This document shows positions 22,350-32,418 of a DNA stretch of 64,000 nucleotides, one piece after another. Source of the stretch: Halioglobus maricola (GTDB lineage: Bacteria > Pseudomonadota > Gammaproteobacteria > Pseudomonadales > Halieaceae); the NCBI RefSeq assembly GCF_009388985.1, contig NZ_CP036422.1, positions 710,501-774,500 of the forward strand. Direction: 5' to 3'. The translations under genes and the position numbers were made by a program. Position 1 is the stretch's first letter. Every line of letters starts with the position of its first letter. The notes under the pieces were generated by a model, which did no database searches, had not been told where the DNA came from, and was given only the letters and a program-made list of their open reading frames with translations.

Positions 22350-23534
22350 TCAGGCGGGTTGTGCCTGGGCGTGCAGCTGGATTTCCTTCATCAGCAGTTC
22401 CATGCGCTTGCGCTGCATTTTCAGGGAGTACTCCACTTCCTTGAACTTGGTGCGCAGTGTGGCGGTTTCCCACTTCTCCTGCAGGCGGGCGCGTTTTTCA
22501 CCCAGAGCGCCACCTAGCTCTGCTTTTTTGGCTTCGTAACGTTGGGCCTGCAGAGCGGTCCACTCATTGACGGATTCCGTAAACTGCTGGTATTCCCGCT
22601 CGAACTTGGCGCGCAGCGTGTCTGAACTGTGGGCTTCGTCCATCTGCGCACGAGCGCGCTTGAACTGGGTGTCGAGAATGGCGCGTTGTATCTTGATCTC
22701 GGGTACGCGGACCAACTTGCTGGCCAGGCCCACACGGGAGCAGCCGCTAATCAGCCACTTGGTGGGATCCCACTGCCACCAGCGGATGCCATTGCGGTAG
22801 TCAGTTTGGAAGATGTGGTGGTAATTGTGGTAGCCCTCGCCATAGGTCAGAAAGGCCAGGAAGCCATTGTCTCGCGCGCTGTTGGTTTCTGTGTATGGGC
22901 GGGTGCCCCAGAAGTGGGCAAGAGAATTGATGAAGAAGGTGACGTGGTGATTCACGATCAGACGGAGCAGGCCGACCAGCAGTAGGGTGCCGATAACATC
23001 GCCGAGGTAGAAGCCGAGCAGCAACGGCAGGCCGACGTTCATGAGAACGGTGAGGGCCACGTAGTGGTTGTGCTGGAACATGACGATCGGGTCGCGCTGC
23101 AGGTCTTTGGCGTTGCTGAAGTCCTGCTCGTTGGTGCGGTACTCACGCAGCATCCAGCCCATGTGGCTGAACCACAAGCCGCGGCCTGCGGAGTAGGGGT
23201 CCTGCTCGTTGTCATCGACGAAGCGGTGATGGCGACGGTGATCAGAGGCCCAGATCAAAATGCTGTTTTGCAGTGCGCCGGCGCCCCAGAGAGCGTAGAA
23301 CCACTTGAGTGCGGGGTGCGCTTCGTAGGCCTTGTGCGACCACAGGCGGTGATAACCACCGGTAATGGACAATCCGTTGAGGTACAGGAAGACGAGCGCC
23401 CATAGCCACTGGGCGAGGCTAAAACCGTGGTAGATGCCCCACGCAGGGACAGCGACCAGTGCGATCATGGGCAGCCCGACAAAAACGGCGACGTTGATCT
23501 TTTCCAATGGGGGCTTGGTTGGGGAATTGCTCAT
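22350..23534 (-). CDS. Acyl-CoA (delta-9 type) fatty-acid desaturase
   Basis: Membrane di-iron enzyme that introduces a double bond into acyl chains and so adjusts membrane fluidity. 394 residues from the ATG at 23534, the start that gives the usual N-terminus; a longer frame to 23654 lacks support. The three histidine boxes are present: HRLWSH, HRRHHR and YHNYHH. Four membrane helices surround them. The last ~110 residues form a charged coiled coil common in long versions of this family. An A-run and terminator follow the gene. It is divergent from the MATE gene. Confidence 0.93.
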   Translation of the reverse strand: MSNSPTKPPLEKINVAVFVGLPMIALVAVPAWGIYHGFSLAQWLWALVFLYLNGLSITGGYHRLWSHKAYEAHPALKWFYALWGAGALQNSILIWASDHRRHHRFVDDNEQDPYSAGRGLWFSHMGWMLREYRTNEQDFSNAKDLQRDPIVMFQHNHYVALTVLMNVGLPLLLGFYLGDVIGTLLLVGLLRLIVNHHVTFFINSLAHFWGTRPYTETNSARDNGFLAFLTYGEGYHNYHHIFQTDYRNGIRWWQWDPTKWLISGCSRVGLASKLVRVPEIKIQRAILDTQFKRARAQMDEAHSSDTLRAKFEREYQQFTESVNEWTALQAQRYEAKKAELGGALGEKRARLQEKWETATLRTKFKEVEYSLKMQRKRMELLMKEIQLHAQAQPA

Positions 23535-23689
23535 GGCGTTGGCCTTGGCCTCTCTCTCAAAAAGGTGGTCTATATTAACTTCTTTGCCGTGGAATGTCCT
23601 TATGGCATGCGCCGGCAAAATGCGGTGCAAACCAGGCGGCTGACACAGTATCATGCGCTACCCTTAAGCCAGCCTGAAACCGGGAGTCC

Positions 23690-25084
23690 ATGAGCAGCCA
23701 GCAGGCAGTATTTACGAACGGTTCGACCATGCGCCATGTGCTGGTCATGACCGCTGCCAGTGCCACCGGCTTGCTCGCCATGTTCGGCGTGGACATGGTC
23801 GATATGTATTTCCTGACCCTTTTGGGTGAACAGGAGCTGGCGGCTGCCGTGGGCTACGCTGGCACACTCATATTTTTCCTGGTGGCGGTGAGTATCGGCC
23901 TGCAAATTGCCCTCGGTGCCCTGGTGGCCCGTTCCGAGGGTGCGATGCGGCGGGATCTCGCCAGCCGATACTGTAGCAGTGGGCTTGTGTTCAGCGTGAT
24001 CGCGGCCGTGATTATCAGCCTGTTGGGTTGGATCTGGCTGCGCGAGCTGTTGGCGATGCTCGGTGCTCGCGGGCAAACGCTGGAGTATGCCCTGAGCTAT
24101 GCGGGCATTTTGCTGCCAAATATGCCGGTGCTGGTGCTCGGTATGAGTGCCGCTGCCGGCGTACGGGCGGTGGGTGATGCGCGACGCTCCATGTGGGCCA
24201 CCGTGGCCGGGTCGTTGGTGAATGCGGTACTCGATCCCATCTTCATTTTCACCTTCGGTTGGGGCCTGGAAGGGGCCGCGTGGGCATCGGTCGTGTCGAG
24301 ATTGGTGGTGTTCGCCGTTGCCTGGCATGCCATTTACTACGTGCATCGCTTGCCCCGGCGCATCAGCTGGCAGGAATTCGTAGAAGACCTTGGGCCACTG
24401 ATGAAAATTGCTACCCCGGCAGTGCTCACCAATCTGGCGACCCCGATCGGCGGCAGTTTTGTGTTGCGCACGATGTCGCAGTTTGGCGACAGCGCGGTGG
24501 CAGGCGCGGCCATTATGGGGCGGATCTCGCCGGTGGCGTTCTGCGCGATCTTTGCGCTGTCGAGCGCAGTCGGTCCTATCATTGGTCAGAATGCAGGCGC
24601 TGGTCTCTACGGTCGGGTGCGCGCCACCTTGCGCGACGCCATGATTTTCAATGTGGTGTATGTGCTGGTCGTGTGGCTGCTGATGTCGCTGTTGGCGGAG
24701 ACGATTGTGCGGACGTTTTCGGCCTCGGGCGAGGCGGCCGACCTGATTCTATTCTATTGCAACTTCCTCACCGGAGCCTTTGTGTTTAACGGCGCGCTGT
24801 TTGTGGCCAATGCGAGCTTCAATAATCTGCGTCATCCGCACTGGGCAACCGGCTTCAACTTTGGCCGTGCGTTATTGGGCACGATACCTGCGGTCTATTT
24901 TGGTGCCCAGTGGTACGGCGCTCGCGGTGTGCTGGCTGGGGAGGTGCTGGGTGCCCTGGCCTTTGGTTTGCTGGCTGTGGTGGCAGCGTTTCGCCTCACT
25001 CGGCGGCTGGAGCGCGAGCACGCTCCGCTGCCGGACGTCGCGCGCCCCGAGGGGCTCGATACTGAGCGGCAGCCACCGCTGTAA
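23690..25084 (+). CDS. MATE family efflux transporter
   Basis: Inner-membrane multidrug/toxin exporter driven by Na+ or H+, 464 residues, with about twelve hydrophobic helices in two similar halves. A conserved-type PAVLTNLATPIGGSF block opens the second half. The ATG at 23690 is preceded by GGAG. It is transcribed alone; substrates cannot be predicted. It faces the convergent DUF5329 gene 8 bases away. Confidence 0.93.
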   Translation: MSSQQAVFTNGSTMRHVLVMTAASATGLLAMFGVDMVDMYFLTLLGEQELAAAVGYAGTLIFFLVAVSIGLQIALGALVARSEGAMRRDLASRYCSSGLVFSVIAAVIISLLGWIWLRELLAMLGARGQTLEYALSYAGILLPNMPVLVLGMSAAAGVRAVGDARRSMWATVAGSLVNAVLDPIFIFTFGWGLEGAAWASVVSRLVVFAVAWHAIYYVHRLPRRISWQEFVEDLGPLMKIATPAVLTNLATPIGGSFVLRTMSQFGDSAVAGAAIMGRISPVAFCAIFALSSAVGPIIGQNAGAGLYGRVRATLRDAMIFNVVYVLVVWLLMSLLAETIVRTFSASGEAADLILFYCNFLTGAFVFNGALFVANASFNNLRHPHWATGFNFGRALLGTIPAVYFGAQWYGARGVLAGEVLGALAFGLLAVVAAFRLTRRLEREHAPLPDVARPEGLDTERQPPL

Positions 25085-25092
25085 GCGTCTGT

Positions 25093-25449
25093 TTAAGGTG
25101 TCTCTCGCTGGCGATAATCGTCCAGCGCCTGGTGCAGCCACTCGCCTGACAATTGCTGTGTGCCGTCACAGGTGACGGTGTACTTTTTGCCGGTCCAGGA
25201 GCTCTCCGAGGCCAGTCGATCGATAAACTGGTCGGCGTTGCTGGCATATTTACCGCCGCGCCGATACTTGAGGCGCAGGTGGTCTGCGGCATCCGCTGAG
25301 TCGTGCACCGTGCCGTTGCGCTCGAAGTCGCATCCACTGTTTTCGACAAACTCCAGCAGGTAGAGAATCTCAGCGTCGGCTTCGGCGGCGAAGGCCACTG
25401 GGTGGGCGAAGGTGATCAGCAAGGCTGCGACCAGAGCAGGAATCTTCAT
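25093..25449 (-). CDS. DUF5329 family periplasmic protein
   Basis: A small exported protein (118 residues, signal peptide ending near FAAEA). It has the conserved pattern of DUF5329: LLEFVENSGCDFERNG, AADHLRLKYRR, SSWTGKKYTVTCDG and a terminal SGEWL. Two cysteines (in SGCDF and VTCDG) could form a disulfide. No function is known for this family. Its start overlaps the stop of the upstream EEP-family gene by 4 bases (ATGA), so the two are translationally coupled. Confidence 0.87.
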   Translation of the reverse strand: MKIPALVAALLITFAHPVAFAAEADAEILYLLEFVENSGCDFERNGTVHDSADAADHLRLKYRRGGKYASNADQFIDRLASESSWTGKKYTVTCDGTQQLSGEWLHQALDDYRQRETP

Positions 25450-26291
25450 TCGATGACTAACCTCGCGCGCAGCGCATTATGATCGGAACTGTGAACCGGG
25501 ATTACCTCGGTGTGCTCCACACTGAGGCCGCGAACATAAATGTGGTCCAGTGGTCGGCCAAAGGCGCGGGTGCGCTGGTCGTCACTGAACTCAATGGGAT
25601 TCAGGCCGTGGCTGGCGAGAACCCGGTCGACCAGGTCCTGGCGCGCCTCGCTCCAGGTGTTGAAATCGCCCGCAAGTATGGCGGGGCCTGGGTGTTGTGC
25701 GAGCAAGCCCGCCAAAGGCTTTAACTGTTTCTCCAAATCGGCAATACCGAAAGTAAAGTTCACGGCGTGGAGATTGATGGACAGCAGGCGCTCGTCCCGG
25801 TCCTCCAGTGTATGTTCAGTGACGGTTGCAGTTTTGGGCGTCCCTAGCCACGGCTCGAGGCTGCGGAAGTTGCAAAGCATGCTCGGAGTATGGGAACTCA
25901 GTGTCATCACTCCAGTGTTGATGCTTGCAGTACTGTATCCCTGGGTGAATGACCGATATATGTCGCGACCCTGCAAGGTGGAGGGGATGTCTGCCTGTAC
26001 GGAAGCCTCCTGCAGAAAGGCCAGGTGGACATCTCCGGCCATGGCGGCCAGATCTTCGGCCCAGCCCTCATTGCTCGCCTTCTGGATATTCCAGCTGAGA
26101 ATGTCCAGGTGGCTGGATAAGGACTGGCCTGCCTGTTCCTGTTCCTGCCCCAGGCGTTCGCCGCAGAGGTTTACCTCGCGCGCCATGGAGCGGGAATTGG
26201 CCAGGCCGAGCCCCACCATCAACAGCACGAACAGCAACGACATTCGCGGCAGCCACGTGATCAGTTTTTTAAATTGAGCGGAATTGTTCAT
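25446..26291 (-). CDS. Endonuclease/exonuclease/phosphatase family protein, membrane-anchored
   Basis: 281 residues. A single N-terminal membrane helix (about residues 13-31) puts the catalytic domain in the periplasm. The EEP fold is shown by LSWNIQ at the start, FLQEAS (metal glutamate), AGDFNTW and the terminal SSDHNAL. Family members hydrolyse phosphodiesters in nucleic acids, lipids or inositol phosphates; the substrate here is unknown. It is the first gene of a two-gene operon with DUF5329. Confidence 0.88.
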   Translation of the reverse strand: MNNSAQFKKLITWLPRMSLLFVLLMVGLGLANSRSMAREVNLCGERLGQEQEQAGQSLSSHLDILSWNIQKASNEGWAEDLAAMAGDVHLAFLQEASVQADIPSTLQGRDIYRSFTQGYSTASINTGVMTLSSHTPSMLCNFRSLEPWLGTPKTATVTEHTLEDRDERLLSINLHAVNFTFGIADLEKQLKPLAGLLAQHPGPAILAGDFNTWSEARQDLVDRVLASHGLNPIEFSDDQRTRAFGRPLDHIYVRGLSVEHTEVIPVHSSDHNALRARLVIE

Positions 26292-26399
26292 GGTTCCCAG
26301 TATTGCAGCCCGGAGTAACTTCGTACATGACCGTCGGCGCCAGATTCGATGCCGGATTGGCGCAGTTGGTCACGACCATGCTGTCGGCGAGTGGCCCGG

Positions 26400-27749
26400 C
26401 TAGAGGCGTTCCAGATAGGAGAGATATTCAAGTTCGGTGATGCGGCGGCGGAATTCGTTGATCTCCTGGGTTTTGGTGAGGGTGTAGATCCGCTGCAGTT
26501 CGTCGCCCAGCGAGTTGCGAATGAAGTCGGATTCACTGAACAGGCGCACTGCATCCTGCATATAGACTGGCAGGATGGCTTCTTCCTGGGTGTAGCCGTC
26601 GCCGCTGATCGGGTCGCCTGGAGACAGGTTTTCGCGGATGCCCTCCAGCATGCCCGACAGAATCGCGGCGAACAGCAGGTAGGGGTTGGCGTCTGCTCCA
26701 GCGACCCTGTGCTCAAGGCGCCTCGCGGCAGGGCTGCCCGCGGGCACACGCACCGCCACGGTGCGGTTTTCGTAACCCCAGCAGGGGTAGGTCGGGGCGT
26801 GAGTGCCTTTCTGGAAGCGGCGATAGGCATTGTAGGTAGGGGCAAAAACAGCGACTGATTCGGCCATATAGGTCAGGCAGCCGGCAATAGCGTTGAGCAA
26901 CAGCGGGGTGCCTTTCTCTCCGCCGTCATCGAATATGTTGCGGTTGTCCTTGTCGAGCACGCTGCAGTGCACATGCATACCGTTGCCGGCCTCATCCTCG
27001 AAGGGCTTGGCCATAAAGCTCGCGATCAGCCCGTGCTTGGCGGCGACTCCCTTGATCAGGCGCTTCATCATGATGATCTGGCGTGCAGCCAGCACGGGGT
27101 CATCGACGTGCTGCATGTTGACTTCGTACTGGGACGGTGCCGATTCCTTGACGACGCCATCGAAAGGCAGGTCCTGGGCATCGCAGGCAGTTCGTAGATC
27201 CTCCATCATGTCTCGTTGTTCGTTGAGCACGTCGAGGCCGTAAGTATTACCGCCGACGGGGTTGCCGCCTGCCGGCTTCGGACAGGTGTGAGAGGGGAGG
27301 GGCTGATCGCGATCTACAGTGACCAGGCTGAATTCCAGTTCGGCGGCGACCACAGGGCGCCAACCGGATTCGGCGAAGCGCTCCACTACCTGGGCCAGTA
27401 CGTGGCTCGGGTCGCCCATATAGGGTGTGCCGTCGAGATCATACATGGCGAGCATGACCTGGCCGCGCTCGCCACCGGGCGACCAGGGTGTGGGTAACAG
27501 AGTGCTCTCGATGGGCTTGCACAGACCGTCGGCGTCGCCAGTGCTAAAGACGAGTTCTTCTACGTCACGGCCCCATATGTCCAGGCTGAGCGCGGTTTTC
27601 GGTAGTTTGAGCTCGCCGCCGTAAATCTTGCTGAATTTGGGGCGCGGCAACCACTTGCCGCGCATGACCCCGTTGCAGTCAGGTAGCAGCGCTTCGACAG
27701 TGGTGATTTCCGGGTGTGCCCGGAGAAACCAGTCTAATTCGACTGACAT
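26400..27749 (-). CDS. Glutamine synthetase-like protein (PuuA-type)
   Basis: ATP-dependent glutamate-amine ligase family, 449 residues, close to E. coli PuuA (gamma-glutamylputrescine synthetase) in length and pattern. The N-terminal beta-grasp (LLPDCNGVMRGKWLPR) is followed by the catalytic barrel with AELEFSL, the NGMHVHCS metal/ATP site, CWGYENRTVAVRVP and the RLEHRVAGADANPYL arginine segment. It lacks the tyrosine adenylylation context of GlnA, so polyamine or other amine use is more likely than ammonia assimilation. No other put genes are adjacent; a LuxR-type regulator lies upstream in the same direction. Confidence 0.88.
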   Translation of the reverse strand: MSVELDWFLRAHPEITTVEALLPDCNGVMRGKWLPRPKFSKIYGGELKLPKTALSLDIWGRDVEELVFSTGDADGLCKPIESTLLPTPWSPGGERGQVMLAMYDLDGTPYMGDPSHVLAQVVERFAESGWRPVVAAELEFSLVTVDRDQPLPSHTCPKPAGGNPVGGNTYGLDVLNEQRDMMEDLRTACDAQDLPFDGVVKESAPSQYEVNMQHVDDPVLAARQIIMMKRLIKGVAAKHGLIASFMAKPFEDEAGNGMHVHCSVLDKDNRNIFDDGGEKGTPLLLNAIAGCLTYMAESVAVFAPTYNAYRRFQKGTHAPTYPCWGYENRTVAVRVPAGSPAARRLEHRVAGADANPYLLFAAILSGMLEGIRENLSPGDPISGDGYTQEEAILPVYMQDAVRLFSESDFIRNSLGDELQRIYTLTKTQEINEFRRRITELEYLSYLERL

Positions 27750-27859
27750 CGATTATGATCCGCGTGAAGTTAGCGGTCACTATCCGCCCGGAGCAGAGTG
27801 ATCTCAATGCCCTGCATGGGGCAGAGCATTGGGTAAAGTTTGTACTAGCGGGGAGGCTG

Positions 27860-28705
27860 CTAGCGCGGCGCCATATAAACGCTGAGTGGGTCATCGCCCG
27901 CTGCTTCACCCATGCAGGACATGGCGTTGAGGAATAGCGAGAACAGGTCAGTCTGGGAGTTCACGTCCAGTTTACGGTAGATACTTTTGCGATGGCGGCG
28001 CACCGTCTCCACAGCAATTTCCAGACGGGCGGCCGAAGTGTCGGTGCCGTAGCCCCGCAACATTAATTCCAGTACGTCCTTTTCTCGTGGTGACAATAGC
28101 GAGGCACCGAATGTGCGAAAGGCGAGGTTGATCTGGTGATCGATCCCGGGTTGGATAAGGTGTTCAACGGCAAAGTCGCGGTGCTGACTCTGGGTTTTGA
28201 GCAACTCGGATACGGGTTCCGCCAGTAGATAAAGTGCCTCGTACTCCGCTTCTGTAAACGGGCCTTGCTGGGGCAGTCGCATCAGACAGAGGTTGATCAC
28301 ATTGCCGCTGCCGAGGTTGGCCAGATAGACGACCTCATCGACGGTACCGGTATCGGCGTAGTAATCCTTGTAGTAGTTGGTCTGCTCCAGTTTGCCCAGG
28401 GCAACCCGTGAGAGACGATAAATCTTGGCGCGTGGCTGCTGCATGGAAGTCTGGTAAAAAGGGTCTTCCTGGTAGGGGCCGTCGAGATAGTCATCAACCT
28501 GGCTCGCCAGCGCGGACCGGGGGATTTCGTGGTAAAGCACGTGGGGTGGCAGGTCTCGATGGTAGAGCCAGACCTGTGGGTAATCGATTCTTACCTGATG
28601 GTTGATCGCATCAATCAGGGACGGGAAAAACTGCTGTGTACCCAGTGCGGCTATGGCTCTGGAGATGTCGCGATTCCAGCGACTGATCTGCTCGATATTG
28701 GTCAT
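27860..28705 (-). CDS. LuxR-family transcriptional regulator
   Basis: DNA-binding regulator of 281 residues from the ATG at 28705; a TTG 69 bases upstream would lengthen it but is less likely. The N-terminal ~190 residues form an unassigned sensor region. The C-terminal GerE/LuxR helix-turn-helix reads LLSPREKDVLELMLRGYGT with TVRRHRKSIYRKLDV as the recognition part. No receiver domain is visible. It lies 110 bases upstream of the PuuA-like gene on the same strand and probably controls it. Confidence 0.88.
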   Translation of the reverse strand: MTNIEQISRWNRDISRAIAALGTQQFFPSLIDAINHQVRIDYPQVWLYHRDLPPHVLYHEIPRSALASQVDDYLDGPYQEDPFYQTSMQQPRAKIYRLSRVALGKLEQTNYYKDYYADTGTVDEVVYLANLGSGNVINLCLMRLPQQGPFTEAEYEALYLLAEPVSELLKTQSQHRDFAVEHLIQPGIDHQINLAFRTFGASLLSPREKDVLELMLRGYGTDTSAARLEIAVETVRRHRKSIYRKLDVNSQTDLFSLFLNAMSCMGEAAGDDPLSVYMAPR

Positions 28706-28854
28706 GGCCTGACTTATATTCTGGTTACCACACGGATGTAACCCATATTGGTCAATGGGCTCTAGGCGTGTCAATGCAGGAGTGCGGGAATATGAAGAAA
28801 GTGCGGTGGGTATGAAAAGTATCTATGGGGCCAGAATTTCGCGCGGGGACTCTT

Positions 28855-28883
28855 TCGCCAGCTGTGTGGTCTCAGGATATAAT
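28855..28883 (+). promoter_or_regulatory. Probable promoter of the AraC-family gene
   Basis: TCGCCA (28855-28860), a 17-base spacer and a perfect TATAAT (28878-28883) lie 28 bases upstream of the TTG start at 28911, giving a short leader. Confidence 0.6.
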
Positions 28884-28910
28884 CTTGGGACATTTACGCT
28901 GGAGTAGGTT

Positions 28911-29957
28911 TTGGTAAAGCTGCGGGTCGATTCCGACTTCTATAATGAAGCTGTGCCGATAGAGTTCACCCGGGCCTTGTTGTCCCAGGCAAAAGCGCTG
29001 GGGGCAGACGTGACAGCTCTGCTGGAGGCAGCCCGGTTTCCTTTTGATCCCCTGTCTCAGCACGCCCAGACAGTCTTTGTTTCTCGGGAGCAGTACAGCC
29101 GCCTGTGCCTGCAATTGATCAAGGTGTTGGGGGATGAGTCCGGCGGCGTCATGCCGGACGTACGCACCCCGGTAGGGACAACCCGTCTGATCCTCCTCAG
29201 CATGCTCAACAGCTCAAATTTGTCGGCAGCACTGCGCCGCAGTATCGAGTTCAATGCCACCTGCCGGGTTCGTCAGGGCGCAAAGGTGGTCAACAGCCTG
29301 ACGGTGGACGCAGAGGGTCGCGATGCCACATTGACCTATATGTGTGAAGACGACCCGGCAGATCAGCAGCACAATGTGCTGTGCAATGTCGCCCTGTGGC
29401 TGCGCTTCTGTGGCTGGCTCATCGGTCAGCATATCGATATTGTCAGCGCTGGTTGTGGTGGGCCCGAGCCGGAATTCAATGCTGGCCTGCGCCATTTTTT
29501 CCCTTGCCCGGTGGTGTTTGATCAGCCGGTGAACTCGGTTAGTTTCAGTGCGCGACACCTGGAGGCAGAGCTAGTACGTAACGAAGCGGATTTGCACCAG
29601 TTTCTCAAGCTAGCACCCTATTACATCATTATTGAGCCCGAACCGAGTGAGGTCAGTGTGACCCAGCAGATCAGAGTGATTCTGGGGACTGATTTTCGGG
29701 CGGAAATGCCCAGTTTTGAGGATCTCACCGGCCTGCTGAATATGTCGGCCCGCACCCTGCGCAGGCGGCTGGAGAAAGAGGGTACGTCCTACCAGCGGAT
29801 CAAGGACAACGCCCGCCGTGACGCGGCTATCTCGCTGTTGAGCCGAGAGGGGTTAACGGTATCAGAGGTTGCTGAGCGTGTGGGCTTTTCCGACCCTTCT
29901 GCGTTCCACCGGTCCTTCAAGAAATGGACGGGGCAGTCACCCGGATCTTACCGTTAG
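28911..29957 (+). CDS. AraC-family transcriptional regulator
   Basis: 348 residues. The N-terminal ~190 residues match the arabinose-binding-like domain of OruR/ArgR-type AraC regulators (CRVRQGAKVV and HNVLCNVALWLRFCGWLIG regions). The C-terminal part holds two helix-turn-helix motifs, MSARTLRRRLEKEG and VSEVAERVGFSDPSAFHRSF. The start is TTG at 28911 with GGAG 6 bases upstream; no ATG fits. Target genes and ligand are unknown. Its stop overlaps the convergent transglycosylase stop by 4 bases. Confidence 0.92.
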   Translation: MVKLRVDSDFYNEAVPIEFTRALLSQAKALGADVTALLEAARFPFDPLSQHAQTVFVSREQYSRLCLQLIKVLGDESGGVMPDVRTPVGTTRLILLSMLNSSNLSAALRRSIEFNATCRVRQGAKVVNSLTVDAEGRDATLTYMCEDDPADQQHNVLCNVALWLRFCGWLIGQHIDIVSAGCGGPEPEFNAGLRHFFPCPVVFDQPVNSVSFSARHLEAELVRNEADLHQFLKLAPYYIIIEPEPSEVSVTQQIRVILGTDFRAEMPSFEDLTGLLNMSARTLRRRLEKEGTSYQRIKDNARRDAAISLLSREGLTVSEVAERVGFSDPSAFHRSFKKWTGQSPGSYR

Positions 29958-30538
29958 TCAGCCCAGTCGAGGGGGCCGTTGCGCCAGTGTTTATCCCAGG
30001 CGCGATAGACCTTGTTGGAATAGGTGCGACGACCTACGCTGCCGTTATAGCGGGCCAGCGCCTTGTGTAAATCACCGTCCTCGCGCTGCAAGTAGAATTG
30101 CAATATCCGGCAGCCGTAGGAAAAATTCGTGAGATTGTAGGTAAGGTTGTCGTCCGGGCGACCTATCTCATCTTTCCAGAACGGCATCACCTGCATCATC
30201 CCCTGGGCGCCCACTCTCGATACCGCGAAGCGGTCGAAATGGCTCTCCACTTCTATGACCGACAGTACCAGTTCGGGAGGCAGGTCGGCCTTCAGCGAGG
30301 CTGCGTGAATTTGCCTTAGGATCTCCAATCGGTACGCCGGGTCCTTAACATACCGGGCGAGGCGCGCGGACATATCAACCAGCCAGACTTCGGCATCGTA
30401 CTTGTCATCGAAGGACTCGGCGGAGTTGATGGTGGCGTCAAGGAAATCACGCAGTTCTGCGCGTTCCTGCTGGTCCGCCGGTTGCGCCAGGCACAGCGGC
30501 ACCCACAGCAGGGCAACACTGAAGAATAGGGCGCGCAC
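29954..30538 (-). CDS. Lytic transglycosylase (SLT domain)
   Basis: Periplasmic enzyme that cleaves peptidoglycan glycan strands. 194 residues with a signal peptide (residues 1-18, cleavage after LCLA). The SLT domain has the catalytic glutamate E98 in VESHFD, the GAQGMMQVMP motif and an ALARYNGS motif. It is a small, single-domain type. The start is GTG at 30538, 6 bases after the proS stop on the same strand, so it is probably transcribed with proS. Confidence 0.92.
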   Translation of the reverse strand: MRALFFSVALLWVPLCLAQPADQQERAELRDFLDATINSAESFDDKYDAEVWLVDMSARLARYVKDPAYRLEILRQIHAASLKADLPPELVLSVIEVESHFDRFAVSRVGAQGMMQVMPFWKDEIGRPDDNLTYNLTNFSYGCRILQFYLQREDGDLHKALARYNGSVGRRTYSNKVYRAWDKHWRNGPLDWAD

Positions 30539-30544
30539 CCGGGC

Positions 30545-32257
30545 TCAACCTGCCAGGTGTTGGTTCAGGAATTCGATCACGTCATCCTGAGGCACAAGCT
30601 GAGAGTCCTCATCGCGGCGGCCCTTGTACTCGACATTACCTTCTTTCAGGGCGCGGTCGCCGATCACGATGCGATGGGGGATGCCGATCAGTTCCATGTC
30701 GGCAAATTTGACCCCTGGGCGCTCGTTGCGATCGTCCATGAGGACGTCGATGCCTTGCTCTTTCAGCGCGGTGTATAGCGCCTCGGCGCAGGCCGCGACC
30801 TCTTCTGATTTGTGCATGTTGAGGGGGACGATGGCAAGTTGGAACGGAGCCATAGCGGTGGGCCAGATAATGCCCTTGTCGTCGTGATTCTGTTCGATGG
30901 CGGATGCCACAACACGGCTGACCCCGATGCCATAGCAGCCCATGGTCATGGTGACGTTGCGTCCGGTCTCGTCCAACACCTGCGCTTTCATGGCTTCGCT
31001 GTACTTGGTGCCCAGCTGGAAGATATGGCCGACCTCAATACCCCGTTTGATCTGCAGGGTGCCCTGGCCATCGGGGCTGGGGTCGCCCTCTACCACGTCG
31101 CGCAGGTCTTCAACCCGGGGCAGTGGGCAATCGCGTTCCCAGTTGGCGCCGGTGAAATGAAAGCCGTCCTTGTTGGCGCCGCAGCTGAAATCAGCCAGTA
31201 CCGCAGCACTGCGGTCGACCACGACATTCATAGTGAGGCCCACAGGACCCAGGGAGCCGAATCCAGCGCCGCAGGCCTTGCGCACGATTTCCTCGTCGGC
31301 CATTACCAGCGGAGATGCTATGCCTTCAAGTTTTTCCGCCTTGATGGTATTAAGTTGATGGTCGCCCCGCAGTATCAAGGCCACCAATTGCCCCTCTTCT
31401 TCGCCGTTAACGACCAGGGTTTTTACTGAAGTGTCAGGGCTGATACTCAGGAAAGCGGCCAGGTCATCGATGGTTTTGACGCCTGGCGTCGCAACTTCAG
31501 CGAGTTCAGCGCTCGCAGCGGGTCGTGTCGCTGTGGGCGCAACCGCCTCGGCCATCTCGACGTTGGCAGCGTAGTCACTGCTGTCGGAGAAGGCGATATC
31601 GTCTTCTCCGGAATTGGCCAGTACGTGGAATTCGTGCGAGGCACTGCCGCCGATTGAGCCGGTGTCGGCGAGAACCGGACGAAAATCCAGGTCCAGGCGG
31701 GAAAAAATGTTGCTATAGGTCTGGTGCATCACCTGATAGGTCTGTTCCAGAGAGGCCTGGTTGACGTGGAAAGAGTAGCCGTCCTTCATCAGAAACTCGC
31801 GCGAGCGCATGATGCCGAAGCGTGGCCGTATCTCGTCGCGCACTTTGGTCTGGATCTGGTACATATTGATGGGCAGCTGTTTATAGCTTTTGATCTCATT
31901 GCGCATCAGGTCTGTAATCACTTCCTCATGGGTGGGGCCGAGGCAGAATTCACGATCGTGGCGATCATGGATGCGCAGCAGCTCGGGGCCGTACTGTTCC
32001 CATCGCCCCGATTCTTTCCATAATTCGGCGGGCTGAACGACCGGCATGCTCACTTCCTGTGCGCCGGAGGCGTCCATTTCTTCACGCACGACATTTTCTA
32101 CTTTACGCAGTACACGCAGACCCAGCGGCAACCAGGTGTAGAGGCCCGAGGCAAGTTTGCGAATCAGGCCGGCCCGCAACATCAGCTGGTGGCTGATGAC
32201 CTCGGCGTCGGCTGGGGTTTCTTTCTGGGTGGCGATCAGGAAATTGCTGGTGCGCAT
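30545..32257 (-). CDS. proS: Prolyl-tRNA synthetase
   Basis: Class II aminoacyl-tRNA synthetase, 570 residues from the ATG at 32257 (the conserved MRTSNFL start; a GTG-free extension to 32281 is unlikely). Motif 2 ([20 protein letters not shown]), the bacterial-type editing insertion between motifs 2 and 3 (about residues 225-400, with the [11 protein letters not shown] block), motif 3 (GCYGIGVSR) and the anticodon-binding domain are all in order. The insertion removes alanine mischarged to tRNA-Pro. Confidence 0.98.
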   Translation of the reverse strand: MRTSNFLIATQKETPADAEVISHQLMLRAGLIRKLASGLYTWLPLGLRVLRKVENVVREEMDASGAQEVSMPVVQPAELWKESGRWEQYGPELLRIHDRHDREFCLGPTHEEVITDLMRNEIKSYKQLPINMYQIQTKVRDEIRPRFGIMRSREFLMKDGYSFHVNQASLEQTYQVMHQTYSNIFSRLDLDFRPVLADTGSIGGSASHEFHVLANSGEDDIAFSDSSDYAANVEMAEAVAPTATRPAASAELAEVATPGVKTIDDLAAFLSISPDTSVKTLVVNGEEEGQLVALILRGDHQLNTIKAEKLEGIASPLVMADEEIVRKACGAGFGSLGPVGLTMNVVVDRSAAVLADFSCGANKDGFHFTGANWERDCPLPRVEDLRDVVEGDPSPDGQGTLQIKRGIEVGHIFQLGTKYSEAMKAQVLDETGRNVTMTMGCYGIGVSRVVASAIEQNHDDKGIIWPTAMAPFQLAIVPLNMHKSEEVAACAEALYTALKEQGIDVLMDDRNERPGVKFADMELIGIPHRIVIGDRALKEGNVEYKGRRDEDSQLVPQDDVIEFLNQHLAG

Positions 32258-32418
32258 GTCGGTTCCAATGGGGTGTATCAATCAGGGCGCCTAGTTTAAT
32301 GGCCTTCAGGGTGTCGGTAAACGGTGTTGCTTGTGCACGATTTCGGGGTATTGATGCGGTCTGAGAGCGTCCGAGACTAAAAAATAAGGGTTTTTTTGCT
32401 GTCGATGTTCGAAAACGC

